DNA of 25,677 nucleotides from an uncultured Oscillospiraceae bacterium (lineage in GTDB: Bacteria > Bacillota > Clostridia > Oscillospirales > Ruminococcaceae): assembly GCA_910578255.1 (NCBI GenBank), contig CAJTQM010000002.1, positions 1 to 25,677 on the forward strand, read 5' to 3'. This document shows, piece after piece, positions 1 through 6,328 of this stretch (position 1 is the stretch's first letter; every line of letters begins with the position of its first letter). The notes beneath the pieces are model-generated. The model was given only the letters and a program-made list of their open reading frames with translations. It had not been told where the DNA came from and did no database searches. Both the position numbers and the translations under genes were made by a program.

Positions 1-178
1 TGGCAAAGGTCATATCCAAGTTGGAGGTGGCCCTGTTTTGTTGCTCCCGCTCCCACGCCTGGGCATCCCGCTTGGTCTTGAAGCCCCGCTTCTGCGTCTG
101 TTTCCGTTCACCGGTCCAGTCAGTGTAGCGGTAGATCACCCGCCAGGTACCGGCCTTTTCTTCTTTGTAGACCGCCAT
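1..178 (-). CDS. Tyrosine recombinase (integrase), N-terminal part, cut by window edge
   Basis: Only the first 59 codons are visible; the gene runs off the left edge. The start reads MAVYKEEKAGTWRVIYRYTD and continues with a Trp-Thr-Gly-Glu-Arg turn and a Lys-rich KRGFKTKRDAQAWE segment. This is the usual small beta-sheet arm-binding domain at the N-terminus of Tn916/phage-type tyrosine integrases in Firmicutes, which binds direct-repeat arm sites near element ends. The catalytic domain (R-H-R-Y) is outside the window, so activity cannot be judged. The ATG overlaps the stop of the upstream excisionase-like gene by one base (TAATG), so the two are probably translationally coupled and both served by the promoter at 430-458. 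The family call is inferred from this short domain and its neighbours. Confidence 0.8.
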   Translation of the reverse strand, partial: MAVYKEEKAGTWRVIYRYTDWTGERKQTQKRGFKTKRDAQAWEREQQNRATSNLDMTFA

Positions 179-375
179 TACGACTCCTTCCTTTCCGCCC
201 CACCGTAGCAGAGCTTTTCCATAAAGTACCGCCGGTTGACCCGGCCTGAGATCGTCAGGTATCCCTTTTCTCTCAGTTCGGCGTTGAGTTTCTGAACGAT
301 CTTATAGGCATAGGATTTGGAAATCCCCAGTTCCATTGCCACATCGTCCACCCGCATGAAGCTGTTCTCGTTCAA
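178..375 (-). CDS. Small HTH protein, probable excisionase / recombination directionality factor
   Basis: A 65-aa protein with one helix-turn-helix (about residues 8-32, MRVDDVAMELGISKSYAYKI) and a basic C-terminal half with GRVNRRYF. It is encoded directly before the integrase with a one-base stop/start overlap, the normal arrangement for excisionase-like factors of integrative elements. The start is TTG at 375: AGGAGG lies 8 bases upstream (384-389). An internal ATG at 357 would remove six residues and lacks such a site. It is expressed from the promoter at 430-458, which an operator copy overlaps, so repression by the divergent XRE protein is likely. The role as excisionase is inferred from size, fold and position; a plain small DNA-binding regulator is the alternative. 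Confidence 0.75.
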   Translation of the reverse strand: MNENSFMRVDDVAMELGISKSYAYKIVQKLNAELREKGYLTISGRVNRRYFMEKLCYGGAERKES

Positions 376-402
376 ATAGTGTACCTCCTGTTTTTAATTT
401 TA

Positions 403-494
403 TTAAGCAGAATCGCTTAGTTCTCTCGCATTATACTAAACAACTCTGTTAATGTCAAGCGGTTTCCAGAAAAATATTAAGCAAAATTATTTAG
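403..494. promoter_or_regulatory. Three copies of a dyad operator between divergent mobile-element promoters
   Basis: Copy A at 403-420 (TTAAGCAGAATCGCTTAG) is an imperfect palindrome with half-sites TAAGC/GCTTA. Copy C at 477-494 (TTAAGCAAAATTATTTAG) is a direct repeat of A. Copy B at 436-452 is the same motif, one base shorter and inverted (TTAACAGAGTTGTTTAG on the minus strand). B exactly fills the 17-bp spacer of the leftward promoter, A lies just downstream of that start site, and C ends 7 bp before the -35 of the rightward promoter. Binding by the XRE protein is inferred. Confidence 0.7.
430..458 (-). promoter_or_regulatory. Leftward sigma-A promoter for excisionase-integrase genes
   Basis: On the minus strand the -35 is TTGACA (458-453) and the -10 is TATAAT (435-430), separated by exactly 17 bp. 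Both hexamers match consensus, so it should be strong unless repressed. The spacer is operator copy B. Confidence 0.85.
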
Positions 495-501
495 GTTCCT
501 C

Positions 502-530
502 TTGACTATCTTAAACATATCTGCTATATT
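502..530 (+). promoter_or_regulatory. Rightward promoter of the XRE regulator
   Basis: -35 TTGACT (502-507), 17-bp spacer, -10 TATATT (525-530). The same bases could be read as a TTG-started N-terminal extension of the regulator; the promoter match argues against that. Operator copy C lies just upstream of the -35. Confidence 0.75.
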
Positions 531-564
531 GAATGCAACGATAGTCGAAATGGAGTTGACAGTT

Positions 565-1092
565 ATGGCAATCGGTGAAAGAATCCACTTTTTCCGCACA
601 ATGCGGGGCATGACGCAGAAATATCTTGGTATGTTGCTGGGCTTCCCGGAGAAATCCGCGGATGTCCGGCTGGCGCAGTACGAAACTGGGGCCAGAACAC
701 CAAAGGCCGATTTGACCGCTTCGCTGGCTAATGCCTTGGGTGTGTCACCGCTGGCGCTGTCTGTACCAGATATTGATTCCTACCTCGGCTTGATACACAC
801 TTTGTTTACCTTGGAGGACAGGTATGGCCTCACCATTGACGAGCTGGATGGAGAGGTCTGCCTGCGGGTCAACGTGCGCCATAGCAAAGACGCTGCCCGT
901 TTGCATGAAATGCTCTGTTCCTGGCGGCAGGCCGCTGCCATGCTCAAAGCTGGGGAGATCAGCCAGGAGGACTATGACCGCTGGCGCTACCGCTATCCGG
1001 AGTTTTCCAACACACCGGGCCGGGTCAAGCCTATTTCCCAGGGCTTGAGCGATATGCTGGTTGCAGACCTCAAAGGGCAATCCGAAGAATAA
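565..1092 (+). CDS. XRE-family helix-turn-helix regulator of the mobile element
   Basis: A 175-aa protein. Residues 1-65 are a Cro/C1-type HTH (MAIGERIHFFRTMRGMTQKY, then RLAQYETGARTPKADLTASL and ANALGVSPLAL). Residues 70-175 are an uncharacterised alpha-helical tail seen in many Clostridia regulators of this type. I chose ATG 565 because GGAG lies 9 bases upstream and the in-frame sequence before it is occupied by the promoter. It is divergent to the excisionase-integrase pair, and three dyad operators fill the gap, which points to a lysogeny-type repressor controlling excision and itself. It ends in a strong terminator. DNA target and autoregulation are inferences from layout. Confidence 0.85.
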   Translation: MAIGERIHFFRTMRGMTQKYLGMLLGFPEKSADVRLAQYETGARTPKADLTASLANALGVSPLALSVPDIDSYLGLIHTLFTLEDRYGLTIDELDGEVCLRVNVRHSKDAARLHEMLCSWRQAAAMLKAGEISQEDYDRWRYRYPEFSNTPGRVKPISQGLSDMLVADLKGQSEE

Positions 1093-1097
1093 AAACA

Positions 1098-1140
1098 AAA
1101 AGAGCTAACTGGCCTAATCAAAACCAGTTAGCTCTTTTCT
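1098..1140 (+). terminator. Intrinsic terminator after the XRE gene
   Basis: A perfect 15-bp stem, AAAAGAGCTAACTGG (1098-1112) pairing with 1124-1138, encloses an 11-base loop and ends in a T-rich run. Confidence 0.9.
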
Positions 1141-1158
1141 TGTGAATAATGAAAAAAT

Positions 1159-1176
1159 GTTGCCAAATCGTTGCCA
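1159..1176. repeat. Two phased GTTGCCA direct repeats, candidate integrase arm sites
   Basis: GTTGCCA occurs at 1159-1165 and 1170-1176, a period of 11 bp (one helical turn). Direct repeats of this size and phase near the end of an integrase-bearing element are typical of arm-type sites. They lie between the regulator terminator and the 3' end of aroE, where the element end is expected. An 8-bp inverted repeat (AAGCCTTG at 1188-1195, CAAGGCTT at 1212-1219) lies just beyond; neither end sequence is proven. Confidence 0.4.
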
Positions 1177-1234
1177 CAGAGGTGGCTAAGCCTTGCAAAA
1201 CCCAGTCATATCAAGGCTTTTCCGCCCTCTGAAC

Positions 1235-2065
1235 TCATTCCCACTCCATCAACGCCTCCATCTCCCGGATAAGGGCGGCAATATCCTGCTCTCGAAATTG
1301 GACGCCGTACCAGTGCCAATGGGCCTGGGCCGCCTGCCAGACCAGCATGGACATGCCGCCTATCACCTGGCAGCCAGATTGCCCGGCCAGGCGCATCAGC
1401 TTGGTTTGGGCCGGATTGTAGATGGCGTCGAATACATTTTCGCACCGGGATAGTACCGACGGGTCTATCGGCATGGCATCCGTCTGGGGATACATGCCCA
1501 CGGGGGTAGCGTTGACGAGCCACCGATAGCGAACCCCTTCGCCGGGCAGCTGGTCCAGCGCCACCGCCCGCACCTGGGCCTCGGGGAAGGACCGGGCGAT
1601 TTCCTTTTGCAGCGTCAGCGCCTTTTCCATCCCGCTTGGGCGCACCGCCAGTGTGACCCCGGCCCCCTGCCGGGCCGCCTCGATGGCAAACATGCGCCCA
1701 ACGCCGCCAGCACCGGCGATGAGGACCTCCCCTTCCAGCCGGCCTGGCAGAGAACGCAGGAACCCGACGCAGTCGGTGTTGTAGCCGGTGCCGCCGTTTT
1801 TGCAGTCCACTGTGTTGACCGATTGATACCGCGCCGCCGTCTCGTCCAGCCGGGCGCAGAAGGGGAGGATCTGCTGCTTGTAGGGCAGGGTGATGTTAAA
1901 CCCGTCCAGCTTTCGCAGTTGGGGCCACAACGCCTCGAACTGCTCCGGCGGCGTTTGCAGCACCCGGTATTCCGCTTCCAGCCCGGACAACTCGAACAAC
2001 CTCCGGTGGATCGGCGGAGACATGGTGTGTCCCAAAGGATATCCGATCAGGGCAAAACGCTTCAT
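1235..2065 (-). CDS. aroE: Shikimate dehydrogenase
   Basis: A 276-aa NADP-dependent enzyme that reduces 3-dehydroshikimate to shikimate in aromatic amino acid and chorismate synthesis; cytosolic. Seen in order: N-terminal substrate motif GHTMSPPIH (12-20), NITLPYK with catalytic Lys63, NTDCVG with catalytic Asp98, the nucleotide-binding loop GAGGVGR (118-124), NATPVGM, and the C-terminal GGMSMLVWQAAQ segment. Length is normal for the family. The start is ATG 2065, with a GGGGGA ribosome site close upstream and the MKRFALIGYPLGH opening expected for AroE; longer upstream frames run through the promoter. It is a single gene, divergent from acpP. Its 3' end faces the mobile-element end at about 1180. 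Confidence 0.96.
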   Translation of the reverse strand: MKRFALIGYPLGHTMSPPIHRRLFELSGLEAEYRVLQTPPEQFEALWPQLRKLDGFNITLPYKQQILPFCARLDETAARYQSVNTVDCKNGGTGYNTDCVGFLRSLPGRLEGEVLIAGAGGVGRMFAIEAARQGAGVTLAVRPSGMEKALTLQKEIARSFPEAQVRAVALDQLPGEGVRYRWLVNATPVGMYPQTDAMPIDPSVLSRCENVFDAIYNPAQTKLMRLAGQSGCQVIGGMSMLVWQAAQAHWHWYGVQFREQDIAALIREMEALMEWE

Positions 2066-2099
2066 AAGAATCCCCCGTTTTTCATTCTTGAATTGATGT

Positions 2100-2128
2100 A
2101 TTTTATTCTTTTTTTGCCTGATTGTCAA
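2100..2128 (-). promoter_or_regulatory. aroE promoter
   Basis: Minus-strand -35 TTGACA (2128-2123), 17-bp spacer, -10 TAAAAT (2105-2100). Confidence 0.75.
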
Positions 2129-2187
2129 GGGATTTGTGACAGATTTGCAAAAAGCGAAGATTTTTCTGTTTTCTCGCTCAAATACTG

Positions 2188-2216
2188 TTGACAACTGGAT
2201 AAAATATGAATATGAT
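2188..2216 (+). promoter_or_regulatory. acpP promoter
   Basis: -35 TTGACA (2188-2193), 17-bp spacer, -10 TATGAT (2211-2216), leading to a GAGGAGGAG ribosome site 8 bases before the acpP start. A highly expressed gene fits such a promoter. Confidence 0.85.
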
Positions 2217-2251
2217 AGGGCAAGAACAACATTTGAGGAGGAGTTTCCCAC

Positions 2252-2479
2252 ATGGTATTCGAAAAGGTTAGAGAAATCATCTGCGATCAGCTGGATGTTG
2301 CAGAGGAAGACGTGACAATGGAGTCGAACATTGCCGACGACCTGGGCGCGGATTCTCTCGACGTGGTGGATCTGGTCATGAGCCTGGAGGAGGAATTCGA
2401 CGCCGAGTTCCCGGATGAGGACATTGAATCCATCAAGACCGTCGGAGATGTGGTTAAATTTATCGAAGACCGCGTTTAA
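2252..2479 (+). CDS. acpP: Acyl carrier protein
   Basis: A 75-aa acidic four-helix protein that carries growing acyl chains during type II fatty acid synthesis. The modification site is the DSLD motif, with Ser35 the expected 4'-phosphopantetheine attachment residue in GADSLDVVDLVMSLEEEFD. The protein is rich in Asp and Glu as usual, and full length. ATG 2252 has a strong GAGGAGGAG site at 2235-2243. It stands alone here: no fab genes are next to it, whereas many Firmicutes have fabF or rnc beside acpP. A strong promoter is upstream and a terminator directly follows, so it is monocistronic. Confidence 0.97.
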   Translation: MVFEKVREIICDQLDVAEEDVTMESNIADDLGADSLDVVDLVMSLEEEFDAEFPDEDIESIKTVGDVVKFIEDRV

Positions 2480-2493
2480 TCTTCTATTCGATA

Positions 2494-2529
2494 AGAAAGC
2501 CGCCCTTTTAAAGGACGGCTTCTTTTTTT
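2494..2529 (+). terminator. Intrinsic terminator after acpP
   Basis: AAAGCCGCCC pairs with GGACGGCTT (one mismatch) around a TTTTAAA centre and runs into seven T residues. Confidence 0.85.
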
Positions 2530-2538
2530 GCGGGATAA

Positions 2539-3441
2539 TTAATACCCGCCGGTGTGAGGATTGTCTTTGCCGCCGGTTGAAGGTTGTACCGCATTGGCGA
2601 CCGGGCTTTCAGTGATGATGTAATCGCTGTTGTGGAAAATGTCAAAGCCCAGATACCCGTCGTTGGATACAGTCGGGTTGGCGATAAACTCCAGCTGATT
2701 TCTCATTTTGTTAAAGTAGTACACCCAAAAGCTGTTCTGCCTGGAATGGGGGAAAAGATCATCTCTTTTCACTAAGATGTTCGCCTTTCCGGGCAGTGCG
2801 CCGTTGTTGGCAAAGGAGAGAACGGAGGCGGACTTGTCCTTTACCAGACCACTGATGAGCGCTTTGTTGGGACTGGTCGTGTATTGGAGCGTCGATACCT
2901 CCACTTTAACGTTGATCTGCTTGGGGTTGTTGATGTCTCTTCCGTTAAAGCGCCATTCCACAAGTCCGCTTTGCAGGATGATCGTTTTGGTCGTACCCTG
3001 AATGGCGGAAAAAACCTCGGTGCGCATGGTGTAGCTGACGCTGCACTTGATCCCGATGACGCTGCCGTTGGGCTGCGAATCGATATCCTGTACAAGATCG
3101 CTGTCAGATGCGTCCTTGACCAGGTCCATATCGAGATCACCAACACCTAAATTTATACTTGGCTCATAATTATTAGAGTCGTCACGATCGTCAGGGCGTA
3201 CGCTAGGACTTGGCGTAGTATTCGGTGCTTCTTCTTCGGATGGGTCTTCTTCATCGTCTGCACCGGGGGTTCCGCCTACGTCAGGAACTTGCGTAGTCCT
3301 CTGTTCTTCTTCCAGCGCCGCCGCGATTCTGAAGTCTTCTGTCCCCTCAGGGGAGGTACTGTTTGCAGACAGATAAAACACCGCAGAGACGACCAAAACC
3401 GCCGCAAAAACCGCGAGCACATTTTTTACCCTTTTTTGCAT
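2539..3441 (-). CDS. Exported surface protein, N-terminal anchor, Asp/Glu/Pro linker, C-terminal NPHTG motif
   Basis: A 300-aa protein. Residues 1-6 are basic (MQKRVK) and about 7-26 hydrophobic (NVLAVFAAVLVVSAVFYLSA), a signal peptide or anchor. Residues 30-90 form a low-complexity acidic linker rich in Glu, Asp, Pro and Thr. The rest is beta-rich and ends with a module (LPGKANILVKRDDLF, FWVYYFNKMRNQLEFI, NDGYLGFDIFHNSDYIIT) of a kind that recurs in Clostridia cell-surface proteins. The last residues are DNPHTGGY, which resembles a sortase motif but lacks the hydrophobic segment and basic tail. ATG 3441 has GAGAGGTG upstream and follows the promoter at 3472-3500; the longer open frame to 3672 is unlikely. 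Function is unknown; wall or membrane location is inferred. Confidence 0.75.
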   Translation of the reverse strand: MQKRVKNVLAVFAAVLVVSAVFYLSANSTSPEGTEDFRIAAALEEEQRTTQVPDVGGTPGADDEEDPSEEEAPNTTPSPSVRPDDRDDSNNYEPSINLGVGDLDMDLVKDASDSDLVQDIDSQPNGSVIGIKCSVSYTMRTEVFSAIQGTTKTIILQSGLVEWRFNGRDINNPKQINVKVEVSTLQYTTSPNKALISGLVKDKSASVLSFANNGALPGKANILVKRDDLFPHSRQNSFWVYYFNKMRNQLEFIANPTVSNDGYLGFDIFHNSDYIITESPVANAVQPSTGGKDNPHTGGY

Positions 3442-3471
3442 AAAAACACCTCTCTCAAAATTGGTACCTTT

Positions 3472-3500
3472 ATTATATTGGAAAATTGTAACAATGTAAA
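3472..3500 (-). promoter_or_regulatory. Promoter of the surface-protein gene
   Basis: Minus-strand -35 TTTACA (3500-3495), 17-bp spacer, -10 TATAAT (3477-3472), 30 bp before the start codon. Confidence 0.7.
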
Positions 3501-3709
3501 GAATCGGGACAAAAAACTCGCGGCAAATTTTAAAAGACAGCGCAAAAAAGAAAAAACCAGCAGCCCGTCGAAATCCCGCCAAAACTGGCTGAGACGCCGA
3601 GGCGTCGTTAGCGCGTTTATACGCGAACCCGCATAAGGCACAGCGGAGGTTTTCGCGAAAAAGGCGGAACATTCAAAGCGGGCGGCTGATTTTTATCCTA
3701 TAGAGGGTG
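3501..3709. other. Intergenic segment with several short inverted repeats, no credible gene
   Basis: GC-rich relative to the genes on its left, this stretch holds GACGCC-GA-GGCGTC (about 3592-3605) and CGCGT-TTAT-ACGCG (about 3612-3625), followed by a GCGG-rich part. Open frames across it show no family I recognise. It lies at the change from core-like to AT-richer DNA and may be a dispersed repeat or an old insertion boundary. Confidence 0.35.
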
Positions 3710-4090
3710 TTACGATTCTTGGCTTTTGTTAAGCAGCTTTATTTCATAGACAATCGGATAGTAAAACGGCGTTTCCTCATTAAAGGCATCTTTCAAAGTG
3801 ACTTTGACGAAACTTTTGGGCTGAATATCGCGCACGGTTATTTTCTTGTCGTCTGCGCTTAACAATTTGGTATCCTTACTGATGCCGAGCGAATGGATCG
3901 GATCCCCGTAGATTTCTGTTGTACGCTCGACAATGAAACGGACTTCACCGTCGGGCTGCGTGATAATTTCTTTTACAACAGCTTCAAACGATCTCTGCGA
4001 CCATTTAGGCGATTGGGTGAGCAGACCGATTGCCAAAACGATGATTCCAAGCACAACAGCGCCAAGAAGGATTCTTTTTTTCTTTTTCAT
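3710..4090 (-). CDS. Small membrane-anchored protein, DUF3221/OB-fold-like
   Basis: A 126-aa protein: basic start (MKKKKR), one hydrophobic segment at about residues 7-25, then an extracytoplasmic domain of alternating beta strands (FEAVVKEI, EVRFIVERT, LGISKDTKLL, KITVRDIQPKSFVKVTL, YPIVYEIKLL). The strand pattern and the V-x-x-S/I-x-x-T motif resemble small OB-fold lipoproteins of the DUF3221 type, but no lipobox cysteine is present. It is the last gene of the exporter unit; the permease stop at 4099 forms a GTGA overlap with a possible GTG start at 4102. I prefer ATG 4090, which has GAGG six bases upstream. A role as accessory protein of the ABC exporter is inferred from position only. Confidence 0.65.
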   Translation of the reverse strand: MKKKKRILLGAVVLGIIVLAIGLLTQSPKWSQRSFEAVVKEIITQPDGEVRFIVERTTEIYGDPIHSLGISKDTKLLSADDKKITVRDIQPKSFVKVTLKDAFNEETPFYYPIVYEIKLLNKSQES

Positions 4091-4098
4091 AGTCCACC

Positions 4099-5325
4099 TC
4101 ACGCTACCTGGTGCTTTTTAAAGCCCAATCCTGCAAGAGGCAGCATAACCGCCGTCAGAACCGCATACAAGATCGCCCTTACAGACCATGCGTCAAAAAC
4201 CGTTCCGCCGATCTGATAGGAAATATATTTCCCGATTTCCGGCATCGTAGCGCGATACGGCAAAAGGAACAAGGTCAAATTATATACTCCGGTTGTGCCG
4301 TTGGGTGAAAGGAACAGCGGAAGAAAGAGCACCGGTACAAGCACGGTCAAAACAAGATAAGGGGTTTTCAGCTTAGCAGATAAAAGCAAGGTCAGTCCAA
4401 TCACAGCAATCAGTACCAAATAGATGACGCTGAGATTGATAAGGGCTGCTTGCAGGAATGTGAACGGATAGGGAATCGTCGTACCCGCAATTTGCAAGGG
4501 CAGGTTCCAGCCGTCCGCTCCAAAGGCGGCAAGAGGAAGTCCAAAGGCGACGACGACATGAAGTGTAAACGCAAGAACGCCAAACAGTAGGGATGCGATT
4601 ATTTTAGCTGTTACCAATTTGGTCTTTCCGTATTTGCCGGATAGAATCACCGCATCTGTTCCCGCCTGATATTCGCCCGAAAAGACAGGCGCTATCACAA
4701 TACAGACGGCCAATAGAGCGAACATCAGCAGCTCAAAGCTGGTCATAATAACGGTCCAGCCCTCGTGATAGCCGTATTGGAGCGGCATTTCCACCTTACC
4801 GTTCATATTCCTCCAGTATGCTTTCTGTTCTGCCGACAGATTTCTCGACGGTGTGTTCAAAAGCGATTCTATCTTTTCGTTTCTCGCCTGATAAAATCTA
4901 GCGCCGTCTGTCAAATCCAGTTCGGGCAGTTTGTTAAGACCGGAATTTTCGCCGTAGGAATCATATACAGAGGCAATCGTGTTAAGAAGATCTTCTCTGG
5001 GAGCGACAAAATTCCAATATGCATCGCCAATCAGAAATTTTTCATTGCCGTCATAACCGACATTGTCAGAGTTTTCAAAAAGCTTTTGATATTCTGTAAT
5101 CGTTTTTTCCACATATTCATCGGTAATGGGGACAGACACATTTTGATATTGTTCCTTTTCATAGGCGATGCCCTCGGAACCTTTGATCACGCCGTCCTGA
5201 TTGTAGGTTTGAAATTGCAAAATCGGCAGCCCGAAAAGAAACGCCGTTAAAAGCAGACTGACCGCCATAACGATCATGGTCGATTTCTTTCGCAGGATTT
5301 TTAGAAACTCGTATTTAATCAGCAT
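4099..5325 (-). CDS. ABC-2 type transporter permease
   Basis: A 408-aa integral membrane protein. One membrane helix at about residues 17-36 is followed by a roughly 130-residue extracytoplasmic loop, then five further hydrophobic helices beginning near FELLMFALLAVCIVIAPVF and ending near the C-terminus (AVLTAVMLPLAGLGF). The segment FSGEYQAGTDAVILSGKYGKTKLVTAKI between helices 2 and 3 is characteristic of ABC-2 export permeases. ATG 5325 is chosen because AAAGGAG lies 8 bases upstream; ATG 5331 would have only two bases of spacing. It overlaps the ATPase gene by 11 bases, so the two are translationally coupled and should form one transporter. The substrate is unknown; lipid, peptide or drug export are all possible. 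Confidence 0.88.
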   Translation of the reverse strand: MLIKYEFLKILRKKSTMIVMAVSLLLTAFLFGLPILQFQTYNQDGVIKGSEGIAYEKEQYQNVSVPITDEYVEKTITEYQKLFENSDNVGYDGNEKFLIGDAYWNFVAPREDLLNTIASVYDSYGENSGLNKLPELDLTDGARFYQARNEKIESLLNTPSRNLSAEQKAYWRNMNGKVEMPLQYGYHEGWTVIMTSFELLMFALLAVCIVIAPVFSGEYQAGTDAVILSGKYGKTKLVTAKIIASLLFGVLAFTLHVVVAFGLPLAAFGADGWNLPLQIAGTTIPYPFTFLQAALINLSVIYLVLIAVIGLTLLLSAKLKTPYLVLTVLVPVLFLPLFLSPNGTTGVYNLTLFLLPYRATMPEIGKYISYQIGGTVFDAWSVRAILYAVLTAVMLPLAGLGFKKHQVA

Positions 5326-6211
5326 AATCATTACTCCTTTCACTCTGTGCATCTTCCCCGAAATGGTATAGGAACAAATCCTCCAAACTCGGCTCAACGG
5401 TAACTGCGTCTGCCGCCGGCGCTGTATCGCTGACCACTCTCAACCTTACCATATTGTTTTCATGATGCAGATTTACAACAGATAAACAGCGGCTGTATTC
5501 CGCCGCTTTTTTATTATCGGCGAAAAATTCCCACACTTTTCCCTTAATCCCGTCTGTAACCGTTTCCATAGATTCTCCGAGTAAAAATTGCCCGCCTTTC
5601 ATCATTAGAATGTAGTCGGCAATATACGAAACATCCGAGACAATGTGTGTAGACAGAATGACAATTTTTTCCTTTGCGAAATCGGATATGAGGTTACGAA
5701 AACGGACCCGCTCTTTGGGGTCAAGTCCGGCGGTGGGTTCATCCAGTATCAATATAGACGGATGATTCAACTCTGCCTGAGCAATTCCTAATCGCTGCTT
5801 CATCCCGCCGGAATAGGATTTGACTTTTTTATCTGCCACTTCGTGCAGGTTTACCATATAAAGCAGCTGCTCTGTCCTTTGCTTCGCCGCTTTGGCGCCA
5901 AGCCCCTTTACCGCAGCCATATACAGCATAAATTCACGGGCGGTAAAATCGGGATAAAAGCCAAAATCCTGCGGCATATAACCTAAATGGGAATAATATC
6001 GTTCTCCTAATTGTTCGATGGTTTTTCCGTTCAGACGAATACTGCCGGAAGTTGGCTTGAGAACACCGCAGATCATTCTCATAAGTGTTGTTTTACCTGC
6101 GCCGTTTGCTCCAAGCAAGCCGTATACGCCCGGAACCAAATTTGCATTTACATGATTTACCGCACACTTTGTTTTGTACTGCTTACATAAGTCTTGTAAC
6201 TGTAGCTGCAT
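5315..6211 (-). CDS. ABC transporter ATP-binding protein
   Basis: A 298-aa nucleotide-binding subunit. Walker A is GANGAGKT (34-41), the Q-loop is MPQDF (79-83), the signature YSGGMKQR (133-140), Walker B ILILDEP (153-159) and the switch His189 in STHIVSD. All ATP-hydrolysis residues are intact. The C-terminal 80 residues form an extra domain as in exporters with ABC-2 permeases. Start ATG 6211 follows GGGGGA by about 8 bases. Gene order is response regulator, kinase, terminator and candidate promoter, then ATPase, permease and the small OB-fold-like protein, all leftward. This suggests an exporter induced by the two-component system, as in bacteriocin or envelope-stress efflux modules. Confidence 0.92.
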   Translation of the reverse strand: MQLQLQDLCKQYKTKCAVNHVNANLVPGVYGLLGANGAGKTTLMRMICGVLKPTSGSIRLNGKTIEQLGERYYSHLGYMPQDFGFYPDFTAREFMLYMAAVKGLGAKAAKQRTEQLLYMVNLHEVADKKVKSYSGGMKQRLGIAQAELNHPSILILDEPTAGLDPKERVRFRNLISDFAKEKIVILSTHIVSDVSYIADYILMMKGGQFLLGESMETVTDGIKGKVWEFFADNKKAAEYSRCLSVVNLHHENNMVRLRVVSDTAPAADAVTVEPSLEDLFLYHFGEDAQSERSNDYAD

Positions 6212-6242
6212 ACAAAAATCCCCCTGATTGATTTTTCATAGG

Positions 6243-6284
6243 CACAAAAATAAGGCGGCCTATGCCAAATAGCATAAACCGCCT
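6243..6284 (-). terminator. Terminator between histidine kinase and ABC exporter
   Basis: On the minus strand AGGCGGTTTATGC (6284-6272) pairs with GCATAGGCCGCCT (6265-6253) over 13 bp including two G-U pairs, with a 6-base loop, followed by TTATTTTTG. It should end transcripts arriving from the response regulator and kinase genes. Confidence 0.75.
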
Positions 6285-6328
6285 ATCTTAGGATGAACTT
6301 TTTCCCATCTTAATTTAACCTTAATTTA
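6285..6328 (-). promoter_or_regulatory. Candidate promoter with 11-bp-phased direct repeats for the ABC exporter
   Basis: TAAATTAAG occurs twice on the minus strand (6328-6320 and 6317-6309), centres 11 bp apart, the spacing of OmpR/PhoB-family binding sites. The second copy overlaps a weak -35 (TTAAGA, 6313-6308); a 17-bp spacer leads to -10 TAAGAT (6290-6285). A weak -35 overlapped by an activator box is the class II activation layout. The predicted start near 6278 falls inside the first arm of the terminator. Confidence 0.5.

Noticed and set aside
502..564. TTG-started N-terminal extension of the XRE regulator
   Set aside because: These bases form a -35 (TTGACT) and -10 (TATATT) with 17-bp spacing, and ATG 565 has its own ribosome site.
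3555..3585. String resembling a tRNA T arm (CGTCGAAATCCCGCC)
   Set aside because: The loop has a wrong base order and no acceptor, D or anticodon arm can be built around it.
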